Positions 7,333 to 15,761 of a stretch of DNA of 48,728 nt are shown here, in pieces. The notes beneath the pieces were generated by a model. The model was given only the letters and a program-made list of their open reading frames with translations. It made no database searches and was not told the DNA's origin. A program made the position numbers and the translations under genes. The stretch lies in assembly GCF_014306625.1 (NCBI RefSeq), contig NZ_JACRYL010000029.1:1-48728 (forward strand). The letters are read 5' to 3'. The DNA comes from Pedobacter fastidiosus. GTDB lineage: Bacteria; Bacteroidota; Bacteroidia; Sphingobacteriales; Sphingobacteriaceae. How positions within the stretch are numbered: the first letter of the stretch is position 1; the number at the start of each line of letters is the position of its first letter.

Positions 7333-10300
7333 ATGATTCATTTCTTCTTAAGTCAATCGCAAGCGGTTTTTGTTCTTCAAACAAATAAAACGCTTACTCC
7401 CAATGATATTACTAAACTTGAATGGTTATTTGGCGGCGCCAAAATCTCGTCAGAAACAGCTTTAACAGGCTTTTTTGTCGGACCAAGAGCCGCAATGATT
7501 ACCCCCTGGAGCACCAATGCGGTAGAGATTACCCAAAACATGGATTTGCAGGGAATCATCCGGATAGAAGAATTTAAGAAAGTTGCAGAAGATTTTTCAG
7601 ATTACGATCCAATGCTTTCCCAAAAGTACGCTCAGCTTCATCAAGAAGTTTACACCATCAATGTAAAACCTGAACCAATTCTTGAAATCACAGATATTGC
7701 TGCTTATAATAAACAAGAAGGTTTATCGCTAAGCGATGAGGAAGTGGATTACCTAAATAATTTGGCAACCAAATTAGAAAGATCCTTAACAGATTCTGAA
7801 GTTTTTGGTTTTTCTCAAGTGAACTCAGAACATTGTCGCCATAAAATTTTCAATGGTAAATTTGTGATTGATGGTGTCGAACAACCTTCTTCCCTATTCA
7901 AACTGATCCGTAAAACTTCAGAAGAAAACCCGAACGATATTGTTTCGGCCTATAAAGATAATGTTGCTTTTATTAAAGGTCCTGTTGTGCAACAATTCGC
8001 ACCAAAAAGAGCCGATATTCCTGATTACTACACCACTAGCGATTTTGAATCGGTAATCTCTTTAAAAGCAGAAACACATAATTTTCCAACCACGGTTGAA
8101 CCCTTTAATGGCGCAGCAACTGGTTCTGGTGGCGAAATTAGAGATCGCTTGGCTGGCGGACAAGGCTCCTTGCCTTTAGCCGGAACTGCAGTTTACATGA
8201 CGGCTCTTTCTCGTTTAGAAGAAAATAGACCATGGGAAGCTGGCGTTGAAGAAAGAAAATGGCTTTACCAAACCCCAATGGATATTCTAATCAAAGCATC
8301 AAACGGTGCGACTGATTTTGGAAATAAATTTGGACAGCCTTTAATCACTGGTTCCGTTCTAACTTTCGAACACGATGAGCATTTCGACAAGCTCAATGTG
8401 ACACCAAGAAAATTAGGTTACGATAAAGTAATTATGCTTGCCGGTGGCGTTGGATATGGAAAAGCAAGTCAGGCACAAAAACAAAAACCACAAGAAGGAG
8501 ATAATATCGTAATTCTTGGTGGCGAGAATTATAGAATCGGGATGGGCGGCGCAGCAGTTTCTTCTGCAGATACTGGCCAACATGGCTCTGGCATTGAGTT
8601 AAATGCAATCCAGAGATCAAATCCCGAAATGCAAAAAAGAGCAGCAAACGCAGTTCGCGGGATGGTAGAAAGCGAAGAGAACTTTATCGTTTCCATTCAC
8701 GATCATGGCGCTGGCGGTCACTTAAACTGTTTATCAGAGTTGGTAGAAGAAACCGGTGGATTAATTAATTTAGATAAACTTCCGGTCGGCGATCCAACCC
8801 TATCTGCCAAAGAAATTATCGGAAACGAATCTCAGGAAAGAATGGGATTGGTAATCGGAAATGATCATATTGATACCTTACAAAAAATTGCAGATCGCGA
8901 ACGTTCTCCAATGTACACCGTTGGTAAAGTAACTGGCAATCATCGTTTTACTTTCAAATCTGAAACCTCTGGTGCTAAACCCATGGATTTCGACTTGAAG
9001 GATATGTTTGGCAGCTCCCCTAAAATAGTGATGGAAGATGAAACCATCAATCGCAAATATCAGTCAATTACTTACGATTCGGCTACACTAAATACCTATT
9101 TAGAGCAGGTATTACAATTGGAAGCGGTGGGTTCAAAAGATTGGTTAACCAATAAAGTAGATCGTTGCGTTGGCGGTCGCGTGGCCAAACAGCAATGTGC
9201 TGGTCCATTGCAATTGCCTTTAAACAATTGCGGTGTAATGGCGTTAGATTTTCAGGGAAAAGAAGGAATTGCAACCTCAGTTGGTCATGCCCCACTTTCA
9301 GCCTTAATTGATCCAGCTGCTGGTAGTCGCAACGCAATTGCAGAATCCCTTTCCAACATTGTTTGGGCACCTTTAAAAGATGGATTAAAAAGCGTTTCGC
9401 TTTCTGCCAACTGGATGTGGGCCTGTAAAAACGAAGGTGAAGACGCTAGATTATATGCAGCAGTTAAAGCTTGCTCTGATTTTGCAATTGATTTAGGAAT
9501 CAACATTCCAACAGGAAAAGATTCCTTATCCATGAAACAAAAATATCAGGATGGTGATGTAATTGCTCCAGGAACGGTAATAATTTCTGCTGGTGCAAAT
9601 TGCGACGACATTAATAAAGTAGTAGAACCGGTACTTCAAAAAGATGGTGGCGCTATTTATTACATCAACCTTTCCAACGATTCTTATAAACTAGGTGGCT
9701 CATCTTTTGCACAAATTTTAAATAGAATTGGAACCGAAACACCCGATATTAAGGATGCCGGAAAATTAAAAACAGCCTTCAATAACATTCAACAGTTAAT
9801 TAGGGAAGATAAAATTCAGGCTGGTCATGATATTGGCAGTGGTGGCTTAATTACCACACTTTTAGAAATGTGTTTTGCCGATCGCAACTTAGGGGCTTCA
9901 ATCGATTTATCTTCATTAGCAGAACAAGACATCATCAAGTTGTTATTTGCTGAAAATATTGCACTGGTTTTCCAAGCAGAGGTTTCAGTAGAAAACACAT
10001 TAGCGGAAGCAGGTGTAACTTTCCACAAAATTGGTACAGTAAATTCTTCAGCTACGCTGGAAATAAAAAATGCTTCAGAACAATTTAGTTTCGATATCGA
10101 TCATCTGCGTGATGTTTGGTTCAAAACTTCTTACCTGTTAGATAAAAAACAAAGTGGTGCAGCTAAGGCAAAAGAACGTTTTGACAATTATAAAAACCAC
10201 ACTTTAAATTATACTTTCCCAACTCAGTTTGATGGAAAAAAACCGGTTATAGATTCTACAAAACCTCGCCCTAAAGCAGCAATCATTCGCGAAAAAGGAA

Positions 10301-11016
10301 GTAATTCTGAACGTGAACTGGCAAACGCAATGTTTCTTGCCGGTTTCGATGTGAAAGATGTACACATGACCGATTTAATCACCGGCAGAGAAACTTTGGA
10401 AGACATCCAGTTTATCGGTGCAGTGGGTGGTTTCTCAAATTCAGATGTTTTAGGATCTGCCAAAGGCTGGGCCGGAGCGTTTATGTATAACGAGAAAGCA
10501 AAAGTTGCTTTAGAAAAATTCTTTAATCGTCCAGATACACTTTCTGTTGGGGTTTGTAATGGATGCCAATTATTTGTTGAGCTTGGATTAATTAATAAAG
10601 ACCACGCGGAAAAACCAAAAATGCTTCACAATGAAAGTGGCAAACACGAAAGTATTTTCACTTCTTTAACCGTTGCCGAAAACAACTCGGTAATGCTTTC
10701 TACTTTAGCAGGCAGTACATTAGGGGTTTGGGTATCGCATGGCGAAGGCAGATTCTCATTGCCATATGCAGAAGATAAATATAGAATCGTAGCCAAATAC
10801 GCATACGAAACCTATCCAGCAAGTCCGAATGGTTCTGATTACAACACCGCAATGATGTGCGATGAATCCGGCCGCCACTTGGTTATGATGCCTCACATCG
10901 AGCGTTCATTATTTCAATGGCACTGGGCAAATTATCCAAAAAGACGTAAAGACGAAGTTTCCCCTTGGATGGAAGCTTTTGTGAATGCTCGGAAATGGGT
11001 TGAGGAAAAGGCATAA
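7333..11016 (+). CDS. purL: Phosphoribosylformylglycinamidine synthase, single-chain form
   Basis: A 1227-residue large PurL, which makes FGAM from FGAR, glutamine and ATP in purine synthesis. An N-terminal PurS-like region is followed by the linker with the EHCRHKIF motif, two AIR-synthase-like halves (the first with KAETHNFPTT and FNGAATGSGG, and HDHGAGGHLNC further on) and a C-terminal class I glutaminase. In the glutaminase the nucleophile is Cys1075 in GVCNGCQ, with the His/Glu pair in MPHIERS. The start is set at ATG 7333. An in-frame TTG at 7312 lies inside the promoter element and would add seven atypical residues. Other purine genes are not adjacent; purM lies 27 kb away. No terminator is obvious before the repeat cluster. 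Confidence 0.97.
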   Translation: MIHFFLSQSQAVFVLQTNKTLTPNDITKLEWLFGGAKISSETALTGFFVGPRAAMITPWSTNAVEITQNMDLQGIIRIEEFKKVAEDFSDYDPMLSQKYAQLHQEVYTINVKPEPILEITDIAAYNKQEGLSLSDEEVDYLNNLATKLERSLTDSEVFGFSQVNSEHCRHKIFNGKFVIDGVEQPSSLFKLIRKTSEENPNDIVSAYKDNVAFIKGPVVQQFAPKRADIPDYYTTSDFESVISLKAETHNFPTTVEPFNGAATGSGGEIRDRLAGGQGSLPLAGTAVYMTALSRLEENRPWEAGVEERKWLYQTPMDILIKASNGATDFGNKFGQPLITGSVLTFEHDEHFDKLNVTPRKLGYDKVIMLAGGVGYGKASQAQKQKPQEGDNIVILGGENYRIGMGGAAVSSADTGQHGSGIELNAIQRSNPEMQKRAANAVRGMVESEENFIVSIHDHGAGGHLNCLSELVEETGGLINLDKLPVGDPTLSAKEIIGNESQERMGLVIGNDHIDTLQKIADRERSPMYTVGKVTGNHRFTFKSETSGAKPMDFDLKDMFGSSPKIVMEDETINRKYQSITYDSATLNTYLEQVLQLEAVGSKDWLTNKVDRCVGGRVAKQQCAGPLQLPLNNCGVMALDFQGKEGIATSVGHAPLSALIDPAAGSRNAIAESLSNIVWAPLKDGLKSVSLSANWMWACKNEGEDARLYAAVKACSDFAIDLGINIPTGKDSLSMKQKYQDGDVIAPGTVIISAGANCDDINKVVEPVLQKDGGAIYYINLSNDSYKLGGSSFAQILNRIGTETPDIKDAGKLKTAFNNIQQLIREDKIQAGHDIGSGGLITTLLEMCFADRNLGASIDLSSLAEQDIIKLLFAENIALVFQAEVSVENTLAEAGVTFHKIGTVNSSATLEIKNASEQFSFDIDHLRDVWFKTSYLLDKKQSGAAKAKERFDNYKNHTLNYTFPTQFDGKKPVIDSTKPRPKAAIIREKGSNSERELANAMFLAGFDVKDVHMTDLITGRETLEDIQFIGAVGGFSNSDVLGSAKGWAGAFMYNEKAKVALEKFFNRPDTLSVGVCNGCQLFVELGLINKDHAEKPKMLHNESGKHESIFTSLTVAENNSVMLSTLAGSTLGVWVSHGEGRFSLPYAEDKYRIVAKYAYETYPASPNGSDYNTAMMCDESGRHLVMMPHIERSLFQWHWANYPKRRKDEVSPWMEAFVNARKWVEEKA

Positions 11017-11039
11017 GGTTAAGATTTCTTTGGCTTTTC

Positions 11040-12096
11040 GTCATTCTCGCGCAGGCGGGAATATAATGAGAGAGAAAGAGCATTAAGATCCCCATAATAT
11101 AACTATCTGATCAAGCTGAGAATGGCCGACTAGGGTAACTGGCAATCGCCCCGCCGCCCCGTCATTCCCGCCCAGGCGGGAATCTTAATGCGAGAGCACA
11201 AGAAAAAGCATTAAGATCCACAGTCAAGCTGAGGATGACTGACTAGTGTAACTGGCAATCGCCTCGCCACCTCGTCATTCCCGCGCAGGCGAAAATCTTA
11301 ATGCGACAGCACAAGAAAAAGCATTAAGATCCACAGTCAAGCTGAGGATGGCCGACTAGGGTAACGGGCAATCGCCCAGCCACCTCGTCATTCCCGCGCA
11401 GGCGGGAATCTTAATGCGAGAGAAAGAGCATTAAGATCCACAGTCAAGCTGAGGATGACGACCGTTCATTTTCAGTGGCGATAGTTAGCGCTTAGACAAA
11501 GGGCTACAACCTACAGCAAAACAGACATGCACTTTTTAAATAGGCAGGAATCATAGTGCAGGGCACCAGAAAAAGCATTAAAACCCACAGTCAAGCTGAA
11601 GCTGGCCGACTAGCGTAACTGGCAATCGCCCAACCATCCCGTCATTCCCGCGCAGGCGGGAATCTTAATGCGATAGCACAATAAAAAGCATTAAGATCCC
11701 CAGTCAAGCTGAGGCTGGCCGACTAGCGTAACTGGAAATCGCCCATCCATCCCGTCATTCCCGCGCAGGCAGGAATCTTAATGCGACAGCACAAGAAAGA
11801 GCATTAAGATCCCCAGTCAAGCTGAGGATGACGACCGTTTATATTCAGTGGCGATAGTTAGCGCTTAGACAAAGGGCTACAACCTACAGCAAAACAAATA
11901 TGCACTTTTTAAATAAGCAGGAATCTTAATGCGAGAGCACAATAAAAAGCATTAAGATCCCCAGTCAAGCTGAGGCTGGCCGACTAGCGTAACTGGAAAT
12001 CGCCCATCCATCCCGTCATTCCCGCGCAGGCAGGAATCTTAATGCGACAGCACAAGAAAGAGCATTAAGATCCCCAGTCAAGCTGAGGAAGACGAC
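11040..12096. repeat. Cluster of palindromic intergenic repeats with 113-bp unit
   Basis: The whole gap between purL and the DUF2306 gene is repeats. GTCATTC starts occur at 11040, 11161, 11274, 11387, 11641, 11754 and 12015, so spacings are 121, 113, 113, 254, 113 and 261 bp. Each unit holds one short hairpin (ATTCCCGC-GCAG-GCGGGAAT, some copies mutated), then a second inverted repeat (ATCTTAATGC ... GCATTAAGAT around 14-16 nt), then TCAAGCTGAGGATGRC and a GC-rich spacer. The longer intervals carry a shared insert, at about 11461-11552 and 11834-11925, copied with few changes. The boxes 11714-11830 and 11975-12090 are nearly identical. No gene, spacer diversity or transposase is present. Confidence 0.9.
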
Positions 12097-12180
12097 TGTC
12101 AAAAGCCGTGGTACGTGTCTCCACGTACTACAAAAAGTAAATAAACGAGACTTTTTCAAGCTGTTTCTAAAAATCAGATT

Positions 12181-12789
12181 TTATTCTTTATGGTTACGTT
12201 GATTAATTAAATAAGCTACGTACAAATTTGGGATCCAACAAAGCCAAGCCACAACTCTATAAGCAACAGTAAAATCATTACAAATCAAGATTAGAGGGGT
12301 AAGCCAAATTCTGAGCGTAACCGCAGCAAAACAAATTGCATAGCTATATACCATCATTTTTTTATGTTTTTCTACATCACCGTTTTTGATGTGCGAATAG
12401 GCATTCCATGTGGAAAAAAACCACAACAAACCTAGAGAAATAAATCCTGCCGAGGCAACAATACCACCCGTTGCAAAAAAACCAATACTAATACCGGCAA
12501 TAGAACTAAGTAAAACGCATACCATGTAAATTTTACCAATTATCCGGTGAATTTTAATATTCTTTTCCCGAAGTTTTGGACTGAACTGAACCCATCCAAT
12601 CAATAGTGAAATGCCTCCCAATACGATGTGGGTATAAAAACCGATATTCCAAAACACATTAAGTAGTAACGTTGTAGACTTTGTACTCAACAAACCGAAT
12701 TTTCGGTCAATAAAAAAATACAGAGAAGGATACAGCCCCACACCTATCGCCAATACGGCAAATAATATCCATAAAATTTTGTTCTTCAT
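12181..12789 (-). CDS. DUF2306 family membrane protein
   Basis: A 202-residue integral membrane protein with about six hydrophobic segments, near residues 5-27, 45-66, 87-108, 112-128, 148-165 and 178-195. The pattern of a His after the second helix region (YTHIVLGGISLLIGW), the LREKNIKIHRIIGKIY segment and HKKMMVYSYA near residue 142 matches DUF2306, a family of four- to seven-helix proteins whose conserved His suggest haem or metal binding. No function is established. It is the last gene of a leftward group, more than 250 bp from the SH3-like gene, and has a perfect 11-bp palindrome upstream. Confidence 0.75.
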   Translation of the reverse strand: MKNKILWILFAVLAIGVGLYPSLYFFIDRKFGLLSTKSTTLLLNVFWNIGFYTHIVLGGISLLIGWVQFSPKLREKNIKIHRIIGKIYMVCVLLSSIAGISIGFFATGGIVASAGFISLGLLWFFSTWNAYSHIKNGDVEKHKKMMVYSYAICFAAVTLRIWLTPLILICNDFTVAYRVVAWLCWIPNLYVAYLINQRNHKE

Positions 12790-12837
12790 ATCAGCTAAGA
12801 ATAATGTTTAATCAAAAGTAAGCGATTAGCTTCATCA

Positions 12838-12863
12838 AAAACCTTAACTATTGTTAAGGTTTT
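12838..12863. promoter_or_regulatory. Palindrome upstream of the DUF2306 gene
   Basis: Perfect inverted repeat AAAACCTTAAC / GTTAAGGTTTT with loop TATT, about 50 bp upstream of the DUF2306 start. The position suggests an operator or 5'-leader hairpin. It could also be an upstream terminator. Confidence 0.4.
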
Positions 12864-13046
12864 ACTTGATTCAAAAATGAAAAAGTATTTGTATTATTTT
12901 AAAAACTGTTCCTATCTGAGCTTATTCATTTGTGATTACCCAAAATCTAAGCGAATTATGACAACAGCTTTTTAGAGAAATTTAATATACTCTCTTAGTT
13001 ATTCTTAGTTTAAAAGGAGTTTATATGCATTGAGTGAATATGGAGC

Positions 13047-13391
13047 TTATCCAATTACTTCATCAGGTATCCACCCCTCCTCATTATTAATAATCTTTCT
13101 CGACCAGCTCCAGCCATCTACAGACTTAATTTTTTCAATAACATCACCTTGCCCAACATCCAATTCATTAGCTGAATAATATTCTAAAACTCTTCCCGTC
13201 TTTCTGTCATTTGCTATTTCCAAAATTTGAATCGGTATCCAGCCTTGATTGTTTTTAAATTCTGCCCATATCCAACCAAGCCATTTATCCTCTTTTTCTT
13301 CTTCCCCTAAATCTACAACATCACCCACATTTAAAATAATAGGATTTTCATATTGTCTTTTGTATGCTATCAGGATTTTAAATGTCGTCAT
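13047..13391 (-). CDS. Tandem SH3-like domain protein
   Basis: A 114-residue protein without signal peptide or membrane segment. It reads as two SH3-like barrels. The first has GDVVDLGEEE, WLGWIWAEF and GWIPIQIL (residues ~20-60). The second has the ALYDY-like opening EYYSANELDVGQGD, then GWSWSRK and EGWIPDEVIG (residues ~70-113). The spacing of acidic loop, central Trp and the G-W-I-P step is typical of bacterial variant SH3 domains. It probably binds a protein or peptide in the cytoplasm. The partner is unknown. It sits 27 bp downstream of the response regulator on the same strand, so it may be co-expressed. Confidence 0.65.
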   Translation of the reverse strand: MTTFKILIAYKRQYENPIILNVGDVVDLGEEEKEDKWLGWIWAEFKNNQGWIPIQILEIANDRKTGRVLEYYSANELDVGQGDVIEKIKSVDGWSWSRKIINNEEGWIPDEVIG

Positions 13392-13418
13392 TGGATTTCA
13401 ATCATAAGGTAAACCACA

Positions 13419-14069
13419 TTAATTGGCGTAGCTTGGATTAAACAAACCATGCCTAATGGCTTTTAAAATAAGATCTGGAGTTCGGTTTACTTCCATTTTT
13501 CGCATCAACACTTTCATATAACTTTGTATAGTATTTACGCTTAAATCTAGCGCTAATGCAATTTCCTTAACGGTTTTACCCGAACAAACCGTGAGTAATA
13601 GTTCTTTTTCTCGTGGAGAAAGGCGAAAATTTATCGTTTCAGACATATGAGATTGCAGCAAAATATCCTTTAAATTCTCACCAACATACAATTTATCCGG
13701 CTGGGTATCCACGTATTGGATGGCGTGTTCCAATTCCTCTATAGATGCATTTTTAGATAGATAGCCATTAACGCCCTTATTAAATGCATCCTTCATGATG
13801 TTTGGATTGGTTACCGTTGATAATGCGAGAATTTTTAAAGCTGATTTTGATCTGGTCTTTCTACATTTAACAATTACATCTACTCCACTCATGGCTTCAG
13901 GCATCAGCATATCAACAATGAGTACGTCAGTTTTGTGTACGTCAAAATCCCAAAAAAAATATTTTGCACTATTATACACTTTTATCGTTTTGATAAAATC
14001 GCAGTCGGAGAGTGAAACTTTCAAAAGCTCGGATAGCAGTTGGTGATCGTCTATAATGGAGATGTTCAT
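13419..14069 (-). CDS. NarL/LuxR-type response regulator
   Basis: A 216-residue two-component regulator. The receiver domain (1-120) has the acidic pair Asp7-Asp8, the phosphoacceptor Asp53 in IVDMLMPE, Ser/Thr near 84-85 and Lys106 in GYLSKNAS. All key residues are intact. The C-terminal LuxR helix-turn-helix begins at LSPREKELL (about residue 150) and includes KEIALALDLSVNTIQSYMK. Such regulators bind DNA as dimers after phosphorylation by HisKA_3 kinases, the class of the two kinases at 22512-25327. It lies downstream of the receiver-only gene on the same strand (193-bp gap). It is the best candidate output protein of that kinase pair. Confidence 0.9.
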   Translation of the reverse strand: MNISIIDDHQLLSELLKVSLSDCDFIKTIKVYNSAKYFFWDFDVHKTDVLIVDMLMPEAMSGVDVIVKCRKTRSKSALKILALSTVTNPNIMKDAFNKGVNGYLSKNASIEELEHAIQYVDTQPDKLYVGENLKDILLQSHMSETINFRLSPREKELLLTVCSGKTVKEIALALDLSVNTIQSYMKVLMRKMEVNRTPDLILKAIRHGLFNPSYAN

Positions 14070-14262
14070 TGTACTTTTACAGACAAAGATTAATCCATTT
14101 CAATAATGATCCTTAAATCGCGAGATAACAACATTAATTTAAGATGATTGATTAATGTGTGTAAAATTGGGGCGTGATACTATGGATAAAAATCCCCAAA
14201 TTTCCCCAATAATGCCATTAGCATGTAGAAAGTCTTGTTTTCCTAGAAGAAAACAGGATGAA

Positions 14263-14610
14263 TTATGAACACAAAATTGCCTTTAAATCTTCGATGGAAT
14301 GATCTCTAAAAAGGAATTTCGCTACTCCCGCTTCCTGTAAAGATGCTATTCTCTTCGCATCTTTTTCGTTGCCCAAAAGCACAACTACATCTGTTTCTTT
14401 AGAAATAAAATGCATTAAATCTTCCAGGTTTTCGCTATCCGGCACATTAACATCAAAAATAACCAGATCTATGTCTTGCGCAGAAATTATACTTACGACC
14501 TCATTAAGCGTGTTGGCTTCAAATATGGTGCACCCATCCCACAGCTCTTCAACCACAAGCGTTAAACCATATCTAATCGTTTGGTGATTGTTTGCAATTA
14601 AAACTTCCAT
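14263..14610 (-). CDS. Receiver-only protein with degenerate active site
   Basis: A 115-residue CheY-like receiver with no output domain; the reading frame ends at the last receiver helix. Aligned to the neighbouring regulator, the phosphoacceptor Asp53 in IFDVNVP is kept. The metal-binding acidic pair is Asn7-Asn8 (IANNHQ), the usual Ser/Thr near residue 80 is replaced (VVVLLGNEK), and the usual Lys is Arg or Phe (KFLFRDHS). Without the acidic pair normal Mg-dependent phosphorylation is unlikely. It may act as a phosphate-independent partner, decoy or adaptor. It lies between the regulator and PorP/SprF genes. No trace of a lost HTH is obvious downstream. Confidence 0.8.
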   Translation of the reverse strand: MEVLIANNHQTIRYGLTLVVEELWDGCTIFEANTLNEVVSIISAQDIDLVIFDVNVPDSENLEDLMHFISKETDVVVLLGNEKDAKRIASLQEAGVAKFLFRDHSIEDLKAILCS

Positions 14611-14678
14611 GGTTGCGGATTACTTTTTGAGGAATTATTCATTTATTAAAATTCGCTTAAGATTTTTACTAAAATAAA

Positions 14679-14709
14679 TACAGCCTGTCCTTATCGGAAA
14701 CAGGCTGTA
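14679..14709 (-). terminator. Terminator-like hairpin after the PorP/SprF gene
   Basis: Perfect 10-bp inverted repeat TACAGCCTGT / ACAGGCTGTA with an 11-nt loop, 37 bp past the PorP/SprF stop. On the minus strand it is followed by TTTATTTTAG. It probably ends the adhesin-PorP transcript. Confidence 0.65.
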
Positions 14710-14746
14710 AGGAAATTAGCTTTGCTTTTATTAGTTAAAATCTAGC

Positions 14747-15631
14747 TTATCGAAAATTATACTTTAATGCAATTTCAAACTCACCATTACTGTAGTTCTG
14801 TAAATCAGCTGTATTGGTGGTGTATTGAGTTAAAATGGTTAATTGGTTTTTGTAGGTTGTTCCTGCGCCAATAGTTACACTATTTGTGCTATGATACATT
14901 CCGTTCAACAATAACTTGTTTCCAAAAAACTGAAGATTTGCACCAGCATCAAGTATATCCTTATAATTTTCTACACCACGGTAAACTACTTTAGGCTCTA
15001 TACTATGCAATACATTATCCGTGCTACTTAAGAAATTATAGCTGATGGACGCCATGTAAAGGGAACGATCGGCAACCGTTCTTTGCAAATCACGATTTAA
15101 AAATCTTTTTAAATTTGGCAAAGCACCTTGAATGGTTAAGCTTTTATTTCTATATGCGATACCGAAATCTCCATCAAAGTAAACACTTCTTTGGTTGAAA
15201 TTGTAAAGTGATGGATCATTAAGATCTCCTCTAACTTTGTTAAAATCTATCCATTCATCCATCACACCTGCAGAAAGTCCAAAATCGATAAAACTCGAAC
15301 CACTGTTAAGTGGCAAATGATAGGCATAAGTTGCTTTTACACTAGTTCTTTGAACTACTCCAGCCTGATCATTGAAAAAATTAAGTCCTAACCCAATTTT
15401 CTTGTTTTTGGTACCATAAGTGGCAGTAACAGCTTCCATCGCTGGTGCACCTTCTATAGCCGTCCATTGTGCTTTATATCCCGCATTCAGTTCCCAACCT
15501 TGTTCTATCCCTGCAATGGCCGGGTTAGCCAAATATTGATTTTGATAATACATACTCCCCATGGGGTTTAACTGGCAATAACCTACCTTTACTGATATAA
15601 GTAGTATCGATATTATTAGTATTTTTTTCAT
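14747..15631 (-). CDS. PorP/SprF family type IX secretion membrane protein
   Basis: A 294-residue outer-membrane protein with a signal peptide (MKKILIISILLISVKVGYC|Q, about 19-20 residues). The mature protein starts with QLNPMGSMYYQNQYLANPAIAG, of the form usual in the PorP/SprF family, and continues as alternating beta strands to a terminal aromatic-basic strand (ALKYNFR), as expected for a beta barrel. In Flavobacterium johnsoniae SprF is needed to secrete or attach the giant adhesin SprB, and PorP/SprF-like genes often lie next to large cargo with gliding-motility C-terminal domains. Here it directly follows such a gene, 130 bp downstream on the same strand, so it is probably the dedicated partner of that adhesin. 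Confidence 0.9.
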   Translation of the reverse strand: MKKILIISILLISVKVGYCQLNPMGSMYYQNQYLANPAIAGIEQGWELNAGYKAQWTAIEGAPAMEAVTATYGTKNKKIGLGLNFFNDQAGVVQRTSVKATYAYHLPLNSGSSFIDFGLSAGVMDEWIDFNKVRGDLNDPSLYNFNQRSVYFDGDFGIAYRNKSLTIQGALPNLKRFLNRDLQRTVADRSLYMASISYNFLSSTDNVLHSIEPKVVYRGVENYKDILDAGANLQFFGNKLLLNGMYHSTNSVTIGAGTTYKNQLTILTQYTTNTADLQNYSNGEFEIALKYNFR

Positions 15632-15761
15632 TGCATTTATTTTAATTGATTCACCAATTGTTAAACTGGCACACCACTATTAATAAGATTAATTAATTTA
15701 AAACTAGGTCCGCAATTCAATATGAATGGCGAACACTAGTTTTTGGGTCAATTTCTAATGA

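Noticed and set aside
11040..12096. CRISPR array
   Set aside because: Regular repeats are present, but the whole 113-bp unit is conserved, including what would be spacers, and there are no unique spacers or cas genes.
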